A stretch of 64,000 nt of DNA from Dyadobacter alkalitolerans DSM 23607 (GCF_000428845.1 NZ_AUAS01000006.1:186001-250000), one strand, 5' to 3'; counted from the first letter of the stretch, positions 43,857-53,248 are shown. Numbers and translations: made by a program. Notes: generated by a model not told the origin, from the letters alone.

Positions 43857-44807
43857 ATGAATCCAGCGCGTTTACTTCTGGTAATTCCATGCTACAACGA
43901 AGAGGCGATATTGCATCTGACCTATTCCAAACTGAGCGTTTACTACAACTCGCTCAAACAGCAAGGCCTTATCACAGAAGACAGCCGCATTTGTTTTGTC
44001 AATGACGGAAGCCGCGACAAAACCTGGAACATTATAGAAACCCTTTGCCAGCAGGATCCCAACATTATCGGCGTAGGACTATCCCGGAATTTCGGCCACC
44101 AGAGCGCGATTATGGCCGGGTTGGAAAAAAACATCGATAATTTCGATTGCTTTATCACCATCGATGCCGACTTGCAGGATGATATGAATGCCATTGCAGC
44201 TATGGTCGAAAAGCACCGCGACGGCGCCATGGTGGTTTACGGGGTAAGAGGGGACAGGAGTTCAGACAGCTGGTTCAAGCGTGTTACTGCGGAAAGTTTT
44301 TATGTGTTAATGCAAAAAATGGGTGTTCCGGTTGTGTTTAACCACGCCGATTTCCGGTTAATGGACCGCCGGGTTTTGCAGGAGTTGGGCAATTTCAAAG
44401 AGATCAATATGTTTCTGCGCGGCATTGTGCCGCTGGTGGGTTTCCGGAATGATAAGGTTTACTATAACCGACTGGAACGTGAAGCCGGAGAAACGAAATA
44501 CCCGCTGAGCAAAATGTTGCTTTTTGCGTGGAACGGTATTACGTCCTTTTCTACATTCCCGATGCGCCTGGTTTTGTATTTTGGCGTTTTCAATTTTATG
44601 GTCGCAATGATTATTGTGGCTTATATCCTTTTCTCTTATCTGGTCGGCTACACCGTTCCCGGCTGGACTTCCACCATGTTGCCGCTTACGTTTTTCAGTG
44701 GTTCCAACATGATGGCGCTGGGGTTGATCGGAGAATACATTGGCAAGATTTACGAAGAAGTAAAAGGCCGTCCTCGTTACATCATTGAAAAAACTTTAAA
44801 TGAATAG
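43857..44807 (+). CDS. Family 2 glycosyltransferase, polyprenyl-phosphate type (GtrB-like)
   Basis: 316 residues. Cytoplasmic GT-A domain with LLVIPCYNEEAILHLTYSKL, FVNDGSRDKTW, LSRNFGHQSAIMAGLE and the DADLQDD metal site, then two C-terminal membrane helices (about 232-300). This is the dolichol-phosphate-mannose-synthase/GtrB layout, which transfers a sugar to undecaprenyl phosphate for use outside the inner membrane. The stop overlaps the next start by eight bases, tying it to a polytopic membrane protein that may use the lipid-linked sugar. Confidence 0.93.
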   Translation: MNPARLLLVIPCYNEEAILHLTYSKLSVYYNSLKQQGLITEDSRICFVNDGSRDKTWNIIETLCQQDPNIIGVGLSRNFGHQSAIMAGLEKNIDNFDCFITIDADLQDDMNAIAAMVEKHRDGAMVVYGVRGDRSSDSWFKRVTAESFYVLMQKMGVPVVFNHADFRLMDRRVLQELGNFKEINMFLRGIVPLVGFRNDKVYYNRLEREAGETKYPLSKMLLFAWNGITSFSTFPMRLVLYFGVFNFMVAMIIVAYILFSYLVGYTVPGWTSTMLPLTFFSGSNMMALGLIGEYIGKIYEEVKGRPRYIIEKTLNE

Positions 44808-46233
44808 ATTTTATCGAAAATATCGGATCGTAGGCAACTGGATCAACATTTTATTGATGGTCACAGTCCTGGCTCCTTTATTCGCGCTCTCTTATTTTAA
44901 TCACCCTTCCCCGGCGGACGATTATTGTTACATTGATACGGTGTTCAAGTTCGGCTGGTTCGAAGCCATGAATTATTACTATTCGGGCTGGACGGGCCGT
45001 TATTTCGGGATTTTTCTTAACCATTCCAATCCGCTTCTTTTTCACTGGATCAATGGTTTCAAGATTTTGCCGGTTATCCTGCTTTCGGGAGTTGTTTTCG
45101 CCCTTTACAGTCTTTTCAGGCATCTTACACCCACATTATCGCGTATGGCGCATTTGGGATTTGCCGGGGTTGTTTTCTTCCTTTATATCCTTAAAATCGC
45201 CAGCATGTCCGAGGCATTCTACTGGATGGCGGCGTTTGTGACTTATACAATTCCAAACATTTTTACACTGCTATGGATCGTGCTCGTGCTGCGCTGGTAT
45301 CGCCAGGACACGCAAACGGCAAAGGTTATTTTAAGCAGTCTGGCCGGATTTCTGGTTTTTGCCATCATTGGAAGCAGCGAAACCAACCTGCTCATCATTG
45401 TGCTGCTCATTGGCGCGTGGTGGGTATACCGTATTCTTTTCCACAGGAAAGTGGATGGTTTTATGATCGCAATGCTGGCTGTCTGTGCGGTTTCCTGTTA
45501 CTTGTATTTTAGTTCACCGGGCAACCAGGCGCGTATCGGCGGCAATCCATTGGGCGGGAATATTCCGTTTTCGGTTATTTCATCATTCAAAAAGCTTGCG
45601 GTGCTGAGCTTCGACTGGATTTTCCGTACACCGCTCATTTTCTTCTCATTGGCCTGGCTGGTTGTGCTTTCCAGGCTTTCGGCCGGAGCCAGGAATTATT
45701 TTTCAATTCCAGTCTGGTATGCAGTGCTTTTGTTCATTGGAGTCCTTTCAGCCCAACTTTTCCCTTCTTATTATGGGGTAGGAATTGAGCCGACGCCGCG
45801 TGTCATTAATTGCGTTTATTTCTTTTTCCTGATCGGCTGGTTTTATGTGATCGGGGTGGTCTTTCATTATTTCAAAAAAAGCACTACCAGTCCCTTTCAG
45901 TTCTCAATGGTTCGATACGGCATACTTTACGCAGTTTTGACGCTTTCTATAAGCTTGTCATTTTATCGCAGCGCCAATGTTCGCTTAATGTATTCAGATC
46001 TGATTCACGGGAAAGCAGCAGCATTTGATAAAGAAATGTATGCGCGCTATGATATGTTGCGCAGCTCCAAGGAAAGCACCGTTTATCTGCCGCCGATCCA
46101 TTCCAAGCCATTCTCGATATTTGTAGACGACGACATCAAGGACAATCCCGACCATTGGTGGAACAAATGCATGGCCGGATATTTCGGCAGGAAAGTTATT
46201 ATCATGAAAGATTCGCAAGGTGAACAGCAGTAA
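44800..46233 (+). CDS. Polytopic membrane protein, DUF6056-like, possible GT-C glycosyltransferase
   Basis: 477 residues, about ten to twelve helices. The first periplasmic loop carries HPSPADDYCYIDTVFKFGWF and YYYSGWTGRYF; an acidic pair (DD) in this loop is the catalytic/metal position in GT-C enzymes. No further motif is recognised. Overlaps the GtrB-like gene by eight bases and is overlapped by the next gene. A role as the transferase that uses polyprenyl-phosphate sugar is inference from topology and context. Confidence 0.75.
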   Translation: MNRFYRKYRIVGNWINILLMVTVLAPLFALSYFNHPSPADDYCYIDTVFKFGWFEAMNYYYSGWTGRYFGIFLNHSNPLLFHWINGFKILPVILLSGVVFALYSLFRHLTPTLSRMAHLGFAGVVFFLYILKIASMSEAFYWMAAFVTYTIPNIFTLLWIVLVLRWYRQDTQTAKVILSSLAGFLVFAIIGSSETNLLIIVLLIGAWWVYRILFHRKVDGFMIAMLAVCAVSCYLYFSSPGNQARIGGNPLGGNIPFSVISSFKKLAVLSFDWIFRTPLIFFSLAWLVVLSRLSAGARNYFSIPVWYAVLLFIGVLSAQLFPSYYGVGIEPTPRVINCVYFFFLIGWFYVIGVVFHYFKKSTTSPFQFSMVRYGILYAVLTLSISLSFYRSANVRLMYSDLIHGKAAAFDKEMYARYDMLRSSKESTVYLPPIHSKPFSIFVDDDIKDNPDHWWNKCMAGYFGRKVIIMKDSQGEQQ

Positions 46234-47920
46234 AAAGTTAGCCATAAATGCCGCCATGACACTGCCCGTGCTGCTTTGGGTGTTTGTCATTTTATATTTT
46301 TCCGTCAACCTGCCCTGGTACGACGATTTTGACCCGTTTCCGGATTTCCTGCGAAAGTGGATCACCGATCCTTCCGTTTCCGACCGGTTAACATTGCTTT
46401 TTCAACCCAATAACGAACACCGTATGGTGATCGGGAAGCTCGTAACGCTTGCTTACTATTGGGTTACCGGGCACTTGAATTTCACTTTCCTGCACATTGC
46501 AGGTGCTTGTTTTACGCTGGGCACATTAAGGATTTTCTGGCTTTCTTTTGCCAAGACGAAGATCAACTGGTGGTATTTTTTGCCGGTTCCTTTTTTGCTG
46601 TTCCAATTACAATATCACCTTGTTTTCCTCTGGGCGATATGCAGCTTGCAACATCAGCCGGTGGTGTTTTTTATAAGCCTTTCCATGTTTCTTTTGTCCA
46701 GGAAAAGGTTTGGCTGGGCCGTTTTGGCTGCTGTATGCGCCACGTATGCCATGAGCAACGGGATTTTCGTTTGGCCGGCGGGTGTGATGATACTCCTTTT
46801 AAGATCCAATTACAGACAGCTTACCGTCTGGCTCATAGCGGGCGCGGTTGCCGTAGGGCTTTATTTTTACGGAATGTCGGCCCAGGGTAACGAATCCAGC
46901 ATGGAGTTCTTTGCAAAATATCCACATCTATCCGTTTTGGGCTTCTTTGCATTTTTGGGAGGTCTGTTTGATTTTTTTCCGGAGAAAACCATTGTCGTCC
47001 GCTCCGCATTGCCCGTTTTGATGGGCTTTTTGGTGACGATCTGGGTTGCTATTTGGTTGTATAAACAACTCCTTCCCTGGCTTACACGCACATTCAACCG
47101 GCCTAAAAACACCCCTTACACAGGTCAGGAAAGTTCAATCGACAAGAAGAACCAGGATATGTTCTTGCTGGGTATTCTGACATTTTTGGTAGTCAATGCA
47201 TTGATTATCGGTTTGTTAAGACCACGTTTCGGCTTCTTTGTAATGATCGTCAGCAATTACAAAATGTATCCTGCGCTGTTTCTAACCGTGGCTTATCTTA
47301 CATTCATTAATACTGTAAAAGGAAAGCAAGTCCAGGAATGGATATTCCAGTTTGCTTTAACCACGAGTGTGATCATTTGGGGATTTTCTATTTACGGTTA
47401 CCTGCCGGTTATTGCGGAAAGGAATAAATATTTGACAGTCAATGGTTATAACCAGGAACACAACGGATTTGGACTAGGGCACGTGCCGTTTTCCGCAAGC
47501 GCAGCTTATGTGGACACCATGATGAAGCAGATGGTAAGCTGGGATGTTTATAAATATCCGGATGCGCCCGAAAAGCTTGCAACGGAAATTAGCAAGATAC
47601 AAAATCCACTGCCGGCAGAAGAAGGCATTTTGATCTCCACACACGGCAACATTTTACATATTCATGATCCGCAAAGCAGCATGTGGCTCAATCGTAACAA
47701 TGGTCATTATGCCTTTGTCAGAGACGCCAGGCAGCTATATTTCTACAAAATGACTCCTCAGGCATACTCAGGCAGGAACATTTTCAAGCAATATGACAAA
47801 GGGGCCGACACCGAAATCCCACTCACTGCTCTCAAACCCGGATCATATGATTTAGGCATCATTCACGTGGAAAACGGAAAGTCCCAAGGCGGTATTCTTA
47901 GAAAAATTACAATCCCATAA
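46220..47920 (+). CDS. Large polytopic membrane protein, possible GT-C glycosyltransferase
   Basis: 566 residues. About eleven helices to residue 390, then a soluble C-terminal domain of about 160 residues, beta-rich (ISTHGNILHIHDPQSSMWLN; SYDLGIIHVENGKSQGG). The first loop has LPWYDDFDPFPDFLRKWI with an acidic WYDDFD motif that looks like the GT-C site. The start is a GTG that overlaps the previous stop by 14 bases; a Met at codon 13 is the alternative. Family not recognised; the adjacent glycosyltransferases suggest glycan assembly. Confidence 0.7.
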   Translation: MNSSKKLAINAAMTLPVLLWVFVILYFSVNLPWYDDFDPFPDFLRKWITDPSVSDRLTLLFQPNNEHRMVIGKLVTLAYYWVTGHLNFTFLHIAGACFTLGTLRIFWLSFAKTKINWWYFLPVPFLLFQLQYHLVFLWAICSLQHQPVVFFISLSMFLLSRKRFGWAVLAAVCATYAMSNGIFVWPAGVMILLLRSNYRQLTVWLIAGAVAVGLYFYGMSAQGNESSMEFFAKYPHLSVLGFFAFLGGLFDFFPEKTIVVRSALPVLMGFLVTIWVAIWLYKQLLPWLTRTFNRPKNTPYTGQESSIDKKNQDMFLLGILTFLVVNALIIGLLRPRFGFFVMIVSNYKMYPALFLTVAYLTFINTVKGKQVQEWIFQFALTTSVIIWGFSIYGYLPVIAERNKYLTVNGYNQEHNGFGLGHVPFSASAAYVDTMMKQMVSWDVYKYPDAPEKLATEISKIQNPLPAEEGILISTHGNILHIHDPQSSMWLNRNNGHYAFVRDARQLYFYKMTPQAYSGRNIFKQYDKGADTEIPLTALKPGSYDLGIIHVENGKSQGGILRKITIP

Positions 47921-47933
47921 ATCATTCGGGCAC

Positions 47934-47962
47934 TTGATAATGCGCTGAAAGGTGTATTTTTG
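47934..47962 (+). promoter_or_regulatory. Promoter for the second glycosyltransferase unit
   Basis: TTG (47934-47936), 18-base spacer, TATTTTTG (47955-47962), close to the Bacteroidota TTG-N19-TAnnTTTG form; 30 bases before the ATG at 47993. Confidence 0.6.
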
Positions 47963-47992
47963 CCGCCATAGGTCAAATAGCCAAACAGAAGA

Positions 47993-48940
47993 ATGTCTCA
48001 AATCCCTCAGATATCCATTGTCGCGCCGCTTTATAATGAGTCAGAGTCATTTCCCATGCTCATTCAGCGAATCAATGCATTGATGGATTCCAGTCCGTTG
48101 TCTATTGAAGTTGTGCTGATCGATGATGGAAGTAAAGACGATACAGCATTAAAAATCAGGCAGCTGGCACTTACGGACGAACGTTATCACGGTGTATTTT
48201 TATCGCGAAACCATGGTCACCAGCTCGCATTAACCGCGGGAATTGCAGCCGCGCGAGGAAGTGAGGCGCTTTTCGTGATCGATGGCGATTTACAGGATCC
48301 ACCCGAATTGCTTCCTGATTTTTATAAACTATTAAAAGAGGGAAATGATGTAGTTTACGCGGTTAGGAAGAAGCGTAAGGAGGGTTTTGTGAAGAAAATG
48401 GGCTATCATTTGTTCTACCGCATTCTCCGTTCCATTTCTTATGTGGAAATCCCGCTGGACAGTGGCGATTTTGCATTGATCAGCCGCCGGGTTGTCGATG
48501 TTCTGAATAAAATGCCCGAAGAAAGCCGTTATTTGAGGGGAATGCGCTCCTGGATCGGTTTCAAACAGGTTGGTTTTGAGTATGAAAGAGATGCAAGGGC
48601 TGCGGGAGAATCCAAATATTCGTTCAAGCAATTATTCCAGCTTGCTTACAACGGGATTTTCAATTTTAGTGAATTCCCGATCAAATTTATGAGTCGGGTA
48701 GGGTTGATTGCCATCCTGATTTCTTTGTTTTATTTCATTGTTGTTGTGGTTAAAAAGATGTTTTTTGCCCAGGTTATCGAGGGTTTTACGTCTTTGTTGT
48801 TTGTGATTATCCTGTTCAGCGGCGTGCAGTTACTGGCCCTGGGCATCATTGGGGAATACGTTCTCCGCATATTTTTTCAGTCCAAAAATCGCCCTTTGTT
48901 TATTATTAAAGAGGAGATAGTCAACCGAGAGTACATTTGA
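47993..48940 (+). CDS. Family 2 glycosyltransferase, polyprenyl-phosphate type (second copy)
   Basis: 315 residues. SIVAPLYNESESFPMLIQRI, LIDDGSKDDTA, LSRNHGHQLALTAGI, DGDLQDPPELL and two C-terminal helices (about 232-300) show the same layout as the copy at 43857, with DGDLQDP instead of DADLQDD. Such enzymes include ArnC, GtrB and CsbB. Four bases before the MBOAT gene, so the sugar and the acyl transfer are probably linked steps in surface-glycan modification. Confidence 0.93.
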   Translation: MSQIPQISIVAPLYNESESFPMLIQRINALMDSSPLSIEVVLIDDGSKDDTALKIRQLALTDERYHGVFLSRNHGHQLALTAGIAAARGSEALFVIDGDLQDPPELLPDFYKLLKEGNDVVYAVRKKRKEGFVKKMGYHLFYRILRSISYVEIPLDSGDFALISRRVVDVLNKMPEESRYLRGMRSWIGFKQVGFEYERDARAAGESKYSFKQLFQLAYNGIFNFSEFPIKFMSRVGLIAILISLFYFIVVVVKKMFFAQVIEGFTSLLFVIILFSGVQLLALGIIGEYVLRIFFQSKNRPLFIIKEEIVNREYI

Positions 48941-48944
48941 GCTG

Positions 48945-50405
48945 ATGCTGTTTACCGATATACAATTTATCATTTTCTTTATTGTTGTTACGCTGGCTTA
49001 TTTCAGCTTGTCGTGGCGTGGGCGGTGGATGCTTTTGCTGGCAGCCAGTTGCTACTTTTACATGGTTTTCAAGCCGATCTTTATCCTGATCCTGTTTGGA
49101 ACCATCGTCATCGACTATTACGCAGGTATTTGGATTGAACAATCGAATGACCAGAAACGAAAAAAGCTGCTGTTGATCATTAGCTTGATTTCCAACATCG
49201 GCATTCTCGCATTCTTCAAATACTACGATTTTTTACAGGATTCCATCAACAGCGTGCTCGCAAGTTTTGATCTGCGACCCGCCGTTCCGGCATTAACGAG
49301 GCTCGTTCCCAGCCGCATAGCCGAATGGATGACCACTGGCGACGGCAAAATTCTGCTGCCGATCGGCTTGTCGTTTCACACTTTCCAGGCCATGAGTTAT
49401 ACCATTGAAGTCTACCGGGGCCATCAGACCGCCGAGCGACATTTTGGTATTTATGCATTGTATGTCATGTTTTACCCGCAGCTGGTCGCCGGTCCTATCG
49501 AGCGTCCGCAAAACATGCTTTTCCAATTTCATTCGTATTTCAAATATGATTTTGAGCTCGTCAAGTCAGGATTGATGCAAATGGCCTTCGGGTTTTTCAA
49601 GAAAATGGTGATCGCAGACCGGCTTTCCGTCTTCGTGGATTACGCTTATGATCCGGCCTCAGACCATAATGGACTCACACTACTTACTGCCACCGCATTT
49701 TATTCATTTCAGATTTACTGCGATTTTTCCGGTTATTCCGACATTGCCATTGGTGCTGCAAGGGTAATGGGTTTCACATTGATGGACAATTTCCGGTCTC
49801 CATATGAGTCTAAGTCCATCCCCGAATTTTGGGGAAGATGGCACATTTCGCTTTCCACGTGGTTCAGGGATTATTTATACATTCCATTAGGAGGCAACCG
49901 GCGCGGGGAGTTTATCAAATTCCGCAACCTGATGATTGTGTTTATGGTCAGCGGATTATGGCACGGAACAAGTTGGAGCTTTGTCATATGGGGCGCTTTG
50001 CACGGGCTTTACCAGATTACGGCACTGCTGCGCGACAAATATTTGAAGCGGGCGAATATTCAGATACCCGATAACTTCTTTGTACGGACCGTTAATGTGC
50101 TGCTAACCTTTGCTTTGGTAACATTGGCCTGGATATTTTTCAGGAACTCACTCAGCCGTTCGATGGTGATCTTTGAAAAAATTGGAAACCTTTCCTTATC
50201 AGATCAGATTTTAAGCCCATTCAATCACGTAGAAATGTGGTTCTGCATTTTCCTGATCGGATTTTTACTTTGGAAAGAACATTACTTCGAGAAAATTCCA
50301 ACCCGCAGCACGGCCGTATTTTTCATATTATTTCCCATCATTGCCTTCCTGACTTACTTTTTAGGTGTTATTACTGAAAATCAGTTCATTTATTTTCAGT
50401 TTTAG
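48945..50405 (+). CDS. MBOAT-family O-acyltransferase (AlgI-like)
   Basis: 486 residues, about eleven helices. Transfers an acyl group across the inner membrane to an extracellular glycan or lipid. Family marks: LLPIGLSFHTFQAMSYTIEV, YPQLVAGPIERP, CDFSGYSDIAIGAARVMGF, the FWGRWHISLSTWFRDYLYIP segment and the catalytic His in VSGLWHGTSW. No AlgJ/AlgX-type SGNH partner is next to it, unlike in alginate or cellulose acetylation loci. Start is a CTG-near ATG after the GT2 stop with a gap of four bases. Confidence 0.93.
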   Translation: MLFTDIQFIIFFIVVTLAYFSLSWRGRWMLLLAASCYFYMVFKPIFILILFGTIVIDYYAGIWIEQSNDQKRKKLLLIISLISNIGILAFFKYYDFLQDSINSVLASFDLRPAVPALTRLVPSRIAEWMTTGDGKILLPIGLSFHTFQAMSYTIEVYRGHQTAERHFGIYALYVMFYPQLVAGPIERPQNMLFQFHSYFKYDFELVKSGLMQMAFGFFKKMVIADRLSVFVDYAYDPASDHNGLTLLTATAFYSFQIYCDFSGYSDIAIGAARVMGFTLMDNFRSPYESKSIPEFWGRWHISLSTWFRDYLYIPLGGNRRGEFIKFRNLMIVFMVSGLWHGTSWSFVIWGALHGLYQITALLRDKYLKRANIQIPDNFFVRTVNVLLTFALVTLAWIFFRNSLSRSMVIFEKIGNLSLSDQILSPFNHVEMWFCIFLIGFLLWKEHYFEKIPTRSTAVFFILFPIIAFLTYFLGVITENQFIYFQF

Positions 50406-50494
50406 GAAGAGAAAAGGAAAAACATTTGCGTTGGAATTTTTGTTACCAGATGTGGGATGGATGATTAATGTCTTTTAGATTAACGTTTTAAAAA

Positions 50495-50875
50495 ATGTAC
50501 GAAGTAACAGCCGATAATAAATTAAGAAGCCTTATAGTTGTGGGTGATCGCGTTTTGATCCGCCCGAAAAGCCCGAGTGACCGCACAAACAGTGGCCTTT
50601 ATCTGCCACCAACCGTAACGGAAAGGGAACAGGTGCAAAGTGGTTATGTGATCAAAGTTGGGCCGGGTTATCCGATTCCGGTTGCTGCCGAAGACGAGCC
50701 CTGGAAAGAGACCGAGGAAAAAGTTAAATACATGCCTTTGCAATCCAAGGAAGGCGACTTAGCCATATATCTGCAACGGAACGCCATTGATCTGGAATAC
50801 GACGGCCAAAAATACGTCATCGTTCCGCAGGCCTCAATTCTGATGTTGGAACGCTCCGAAGATTTGTACGACTAA
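50495..50875 (+). CDS. Cpn10/GroES-like co-chaperonin, unlinked to groEL
   Basis: 126 residues, longer than standard GroES (about 95). Family features: VVGDRVLIRPKSPSDRTNSG, LYLPPTVTEREQVQSGYVI, VGPGYPIP and the late KYVIVPQASILMLE. The GroEL-binding mobile loop is the DRTNSGLYLPP segment. An insert PWKETEEKVKYMPLQSKEGD separates it from GroES. No groEL gene is beside it; it is probably an accessory copy. A hairpin terminator follows. Confidence 0.85.
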   Translation: MYEVTADNKLRSLIVVGDRVLIRPKSPSDRTNSGLYLPPTVTEREQVQSGYVIKVGPGYPIPVAAEDEPWKETEEKVKYMPLQSKEGDLAIYLQRNAIDLEYDGQKYVIVPQASILMLERSEDLYD

Positions 50876-50885
50876 ACAACCACTC

Positions 50886-50906
50886 GCCCCGGATTTAATC
50901 CGGGGC
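50886..50906 (+). terminator. Terminator after the Cpn10-like gene
   Basis: Perfect 9-bp GC-rich stem GCCCCGGAT / ATCCGGGGC with a three-base loop, followed by TAAATTTTAT. It sits 19 bases before the helicase start. Confidence 0.75.
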
Positions 50907-50924
50907 TAAATTTTATCTTTGACT

Positions 50925-52241
50925 ATGACAAATCCGGAAAATACGACATTAAATCTTGCTGGCCTGGGCATTACAGCGCTGAACGAAATGCAGCAACAGG
51001 CCAATGAGGCGATTCAGCAAAGCAGCGAAGTGGTGCTGCTGGCGCCCACAGGCTCAGGTAAGACGCTCGCATTTTTATTTCCGGTTGCGTCCCTGTTAAA
51101 GCCAGAATCGGATCATGTGCAATGCATGGTCATCGTTCCCACACGGGAACTCGCCCTCCAGATCGAGCAGGTCTGGAAGAAAATGTCGACCGGATTTAAA
51201 GTTACATGCTGCTATGGCGGTCATGATATGCAGACTGAAATCAGAAGTCTGGTGGAAGCGCCCGCATTGATTGTAGGAACGCCAGGCCGCATTCTGGATC
51301 ATATTCGCAGGAATTCCTTTACCGGCAGACACATTGCCACGCTTATTTTGGATGAATTCGATAAATCTCTTGAATTAGGGTTTCAGGAAGAAATGTCAGA
51401 GATCGTCCGGAATTTGAGGAATGTTAAAAAGAAGGTTTTAGTCTCTGCTACAACTACTAAAATCCCCTCGTTTACAAGCATTAAGGCACCTGTTACCGTT
51501 GACTTTGTAACAAATAAAAACAATAACGCAGGACTTACAGTGGTTCAGGTTTTGGCTGAAAAAGACAAAATGACCACACTGGTAAAGTTACTGAGCTATT
51601 TAGGAGCCGAATCAACATTGATCTTCTGCAATCAACGGGATTCGGTAGAACGGATCAGCGCAGTTTTGAAAGAAGAAGGCATAGACTGCGCATTTTTCCA
51701 TGGCAAATTGGAGCAGGAAGAGCGCGAACGGACATTAATCCGCTTCCGCAATGGTTCCGTGCTTTTCCTGGCTGCAACGGATCTGGCAGCCCGCGGGCTC
51801 GACATTCCGGATATGAAGCACGTGATCCACTTCGAATTGCCGATGAAAGGCGACGAATTCACGCATAGGAACGGCCGCACTGCACGAATGCTAGCAGAGG
51901 GGACGGCTTATATTTTAATGGATAGGGAAGACAAGTTGCCCGATTACATCATTAGCAAGCCCAAGGTTTTGGATTTTCCTGCAAAACTAGCCGTGCCACC
52001 GGTTTCGGATTGGGTAACGATTTACATTAGCGGCGGCAAGAAAAGCAAGCTCAATAAAATGGATATCGTAGGTTTTCTTTTGCAAAAGGGCAAACTGGAA
52101 AAGCAGGATCTCGGCCTGATCGAAGTAAAGGATAACATTTCGTTTGCGGCCGTGAAGCGCGGAAAAGCCAAAGCTATGCTGCAATTGATTTCGGCAGAAA
52201 AGATGAAAGGGAAGAAATATAAAATAGAAATCGCGAGATAA
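50925..52241 (+). CDS. DEAD-box-type RNA helicase with DEFD motif II
   Basis: 438 residues. Motif I APTGSGKT, Ia PTRELALQ, Ib TPGRILD, motif II reads LDEFDKSL (DEFD in place of DEAD), motif III SATT, motif IV region STLIFCNQRD, V TDLAARGLDIP, VI HRNGRTARM. A C-terminal DbpA-like RNA-binding domain (about 360-438; TIYISGGKKSKLNKMDIVGF) suggests a ribosome-assembly role. DEFD occurs in a known Bacteroidota/DbpA-like subset. Start at ATG 50925, a TTG six bases upstream is not needed. The polysaccharide deacetylase gene starts 12 bases past the stop. Confidence 0.92.
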   Translation: MTNPENTTLNLAGLGITALNEMQQQANEAIQQSSEVVLLAPTGSGKTLAFLFPVASLLKPESDHVQCMVIVPTRELALQIEQVWKKMSTGFKVTCCYGGHDMQTEIRSLVEAPALIVGTPGRILDHIRRNSFTGRHIATLILDEFDKSLELGFQEEMSEIVRNLRNVKKKVLVSATTTKIPSFTSIKAPVTVDFVTNKNNNAGLTVVQVLAEKDKMTTLVKLLSYLGAESTLIFCNQRDSVERISAVLKEEGIDCAFFHGKLEQEERERTLIRFRNGSVLFLAATDLAARGLDIPDMKHVIHFELPMKGDEFTHRNGRTARMLAEGTAYILMDREDKLPDYIISKPKVLDFPAKLAVPPVSDWVTIYISGGKKSKLNKMDIVGFLLQKGKLEKQDLGLIEVKDNISFAAVKRGKAKAMLQLISAEKMKGKKYKIEIAR

Positions 52242-52253
52242 CTATCTGTTGAT

Positions 52254-53183
52254 ATGAAAAAATATATGCTCCTGGCCGCATTCACTTTGATTTGCGGCCT
52301 TTCTCGTGCCCAGCAGCGCAGCGTGTCCATCACAATTGACGATGTTCCTAATGTACATCTTGCCAAAGCGAATGGCACATCCAGCCTGCTTCAAAAGCTG
52401 GATTCGCTGAAATTACCCATTGCCATTTTTATCAATGAAGCCAATCTGAAACAAACTCCGGCGGCTGAAAAAAACAAGGCATTGCTTAAATCCTGGGTTT
52501 TGCGGGACTATGTCACGGTTGGTAACCACAGCTATTCGCATCCAAATTATGCAGAAGTCGGCTATGAGGCATTCAAGCAGGAAGTCATCAAAGGGGAGGT
52601 TTTAACCAGGCAACTTCTCAAAGGCTCAGGTAAATCACTCAATTACTTCCGGTTTCCGTTCAACAGCATGGGCAAGGACAGCGTTGCTTTTGATCGCATG
52701 CAAGCGTTTTTGAAAGAAAGAAAATACATCAACACGCCTTACACAGTCGAAAGCGAAGATTGGCTTTATGCACAATTGTATGATAAGGCCTTGAAGGAAG
52801 GGGACGTGCAGGTAGCGAAATCAATTGGCAGCCAGTATGTCGAAACCAGTGTAGAGATCTTTGTTTTTTTTGACAGCCTGTCCGTCGCAACGTATGGAAG
52901 GCCCATTAAGCAGATTTACCTGTGCCACGATAGTCAGTTAAACACCGATTATCTCCCGCAGCTGGTCCAGAAACTGAAAGATCAGCAATACAATTTTATC
53001 AGCCTGGGAGACGCAATGACTGATCCTGTGTATCAATCAAAAGAATACTACAAAGGGCCTTTCGGCTTTTCATGGGTTTACCGATGGATCGAAGATCCGG
53101 CGAGAAGGCGCACAATGATGCGGTTGGAGCCGCAAAATGTTGAGATCCACAAAGCGTACGAAGCAATGAATGCAAAGAAGTGA
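52254..53183 (+). CDS. Exported polysaccharide deacetylase family protein
   Basis: 309 residues. Signal peptide of about 19 residues (ending LSRAQ), then a NodB-type domain: SITIDDVPN (catalytic Asp and metal Asp), HSYSHPNYAEV (metal His pair), YFRFPFNSMG, and a later YLCHDSQLN. It probably removes N- or O-acetyl groups from a glycan in the periplasm or is a peptidoglycan-type deacetylase; the substrate is unknown. It lies 12 bases after the helicase gene. Confidence 0.9.
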   Translation: MKKYMLLAAFTLICGLSRAQQRSVSITIDDVPNVHLAKANGTSSLLQKLDSLKLPIAIFINEANLKQTPAAEKNKALLKSWVLRDYVTVGNHSYSHPNYAEVGYEAFKQEVIKGEVLTRQLLKGSGKSLNYFRFPFNSMGKDSVAFDRMQAFLKERKYINTPYTVESEDWLYAQLYDKALKEGDVQVAKSIGSQYVETSVEIFVFFDSLSVATYGRPIKQIYLCHDSQLNTDYLPQLVQKLKDQQYNFISLGDAMTDPVYQSKEYYKGPFGFSWVYRWIEDPARRRTMMRLEPQNVEIHKAYEAMNAKK

Positions 53184-53197
53184 GCGGAAAGGGCATA

Positions 53198-53225
53198 AAA
53201 AAAGCATGCAGTACAGCATGCTTTC
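53198..53225 (-). terminator. Bidirectional terminator for csp and the deacetylase
   Basis: Perfect 9-bp stem AAAGCATGC / GCATGCTTT, six-base loop. On the minus strand a run of seven T follows, 24 bases past the csp stop. Confidence 0.8.
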
Positions 53226-53248
53226 GAAATGTCTTATTATGACTAAAC

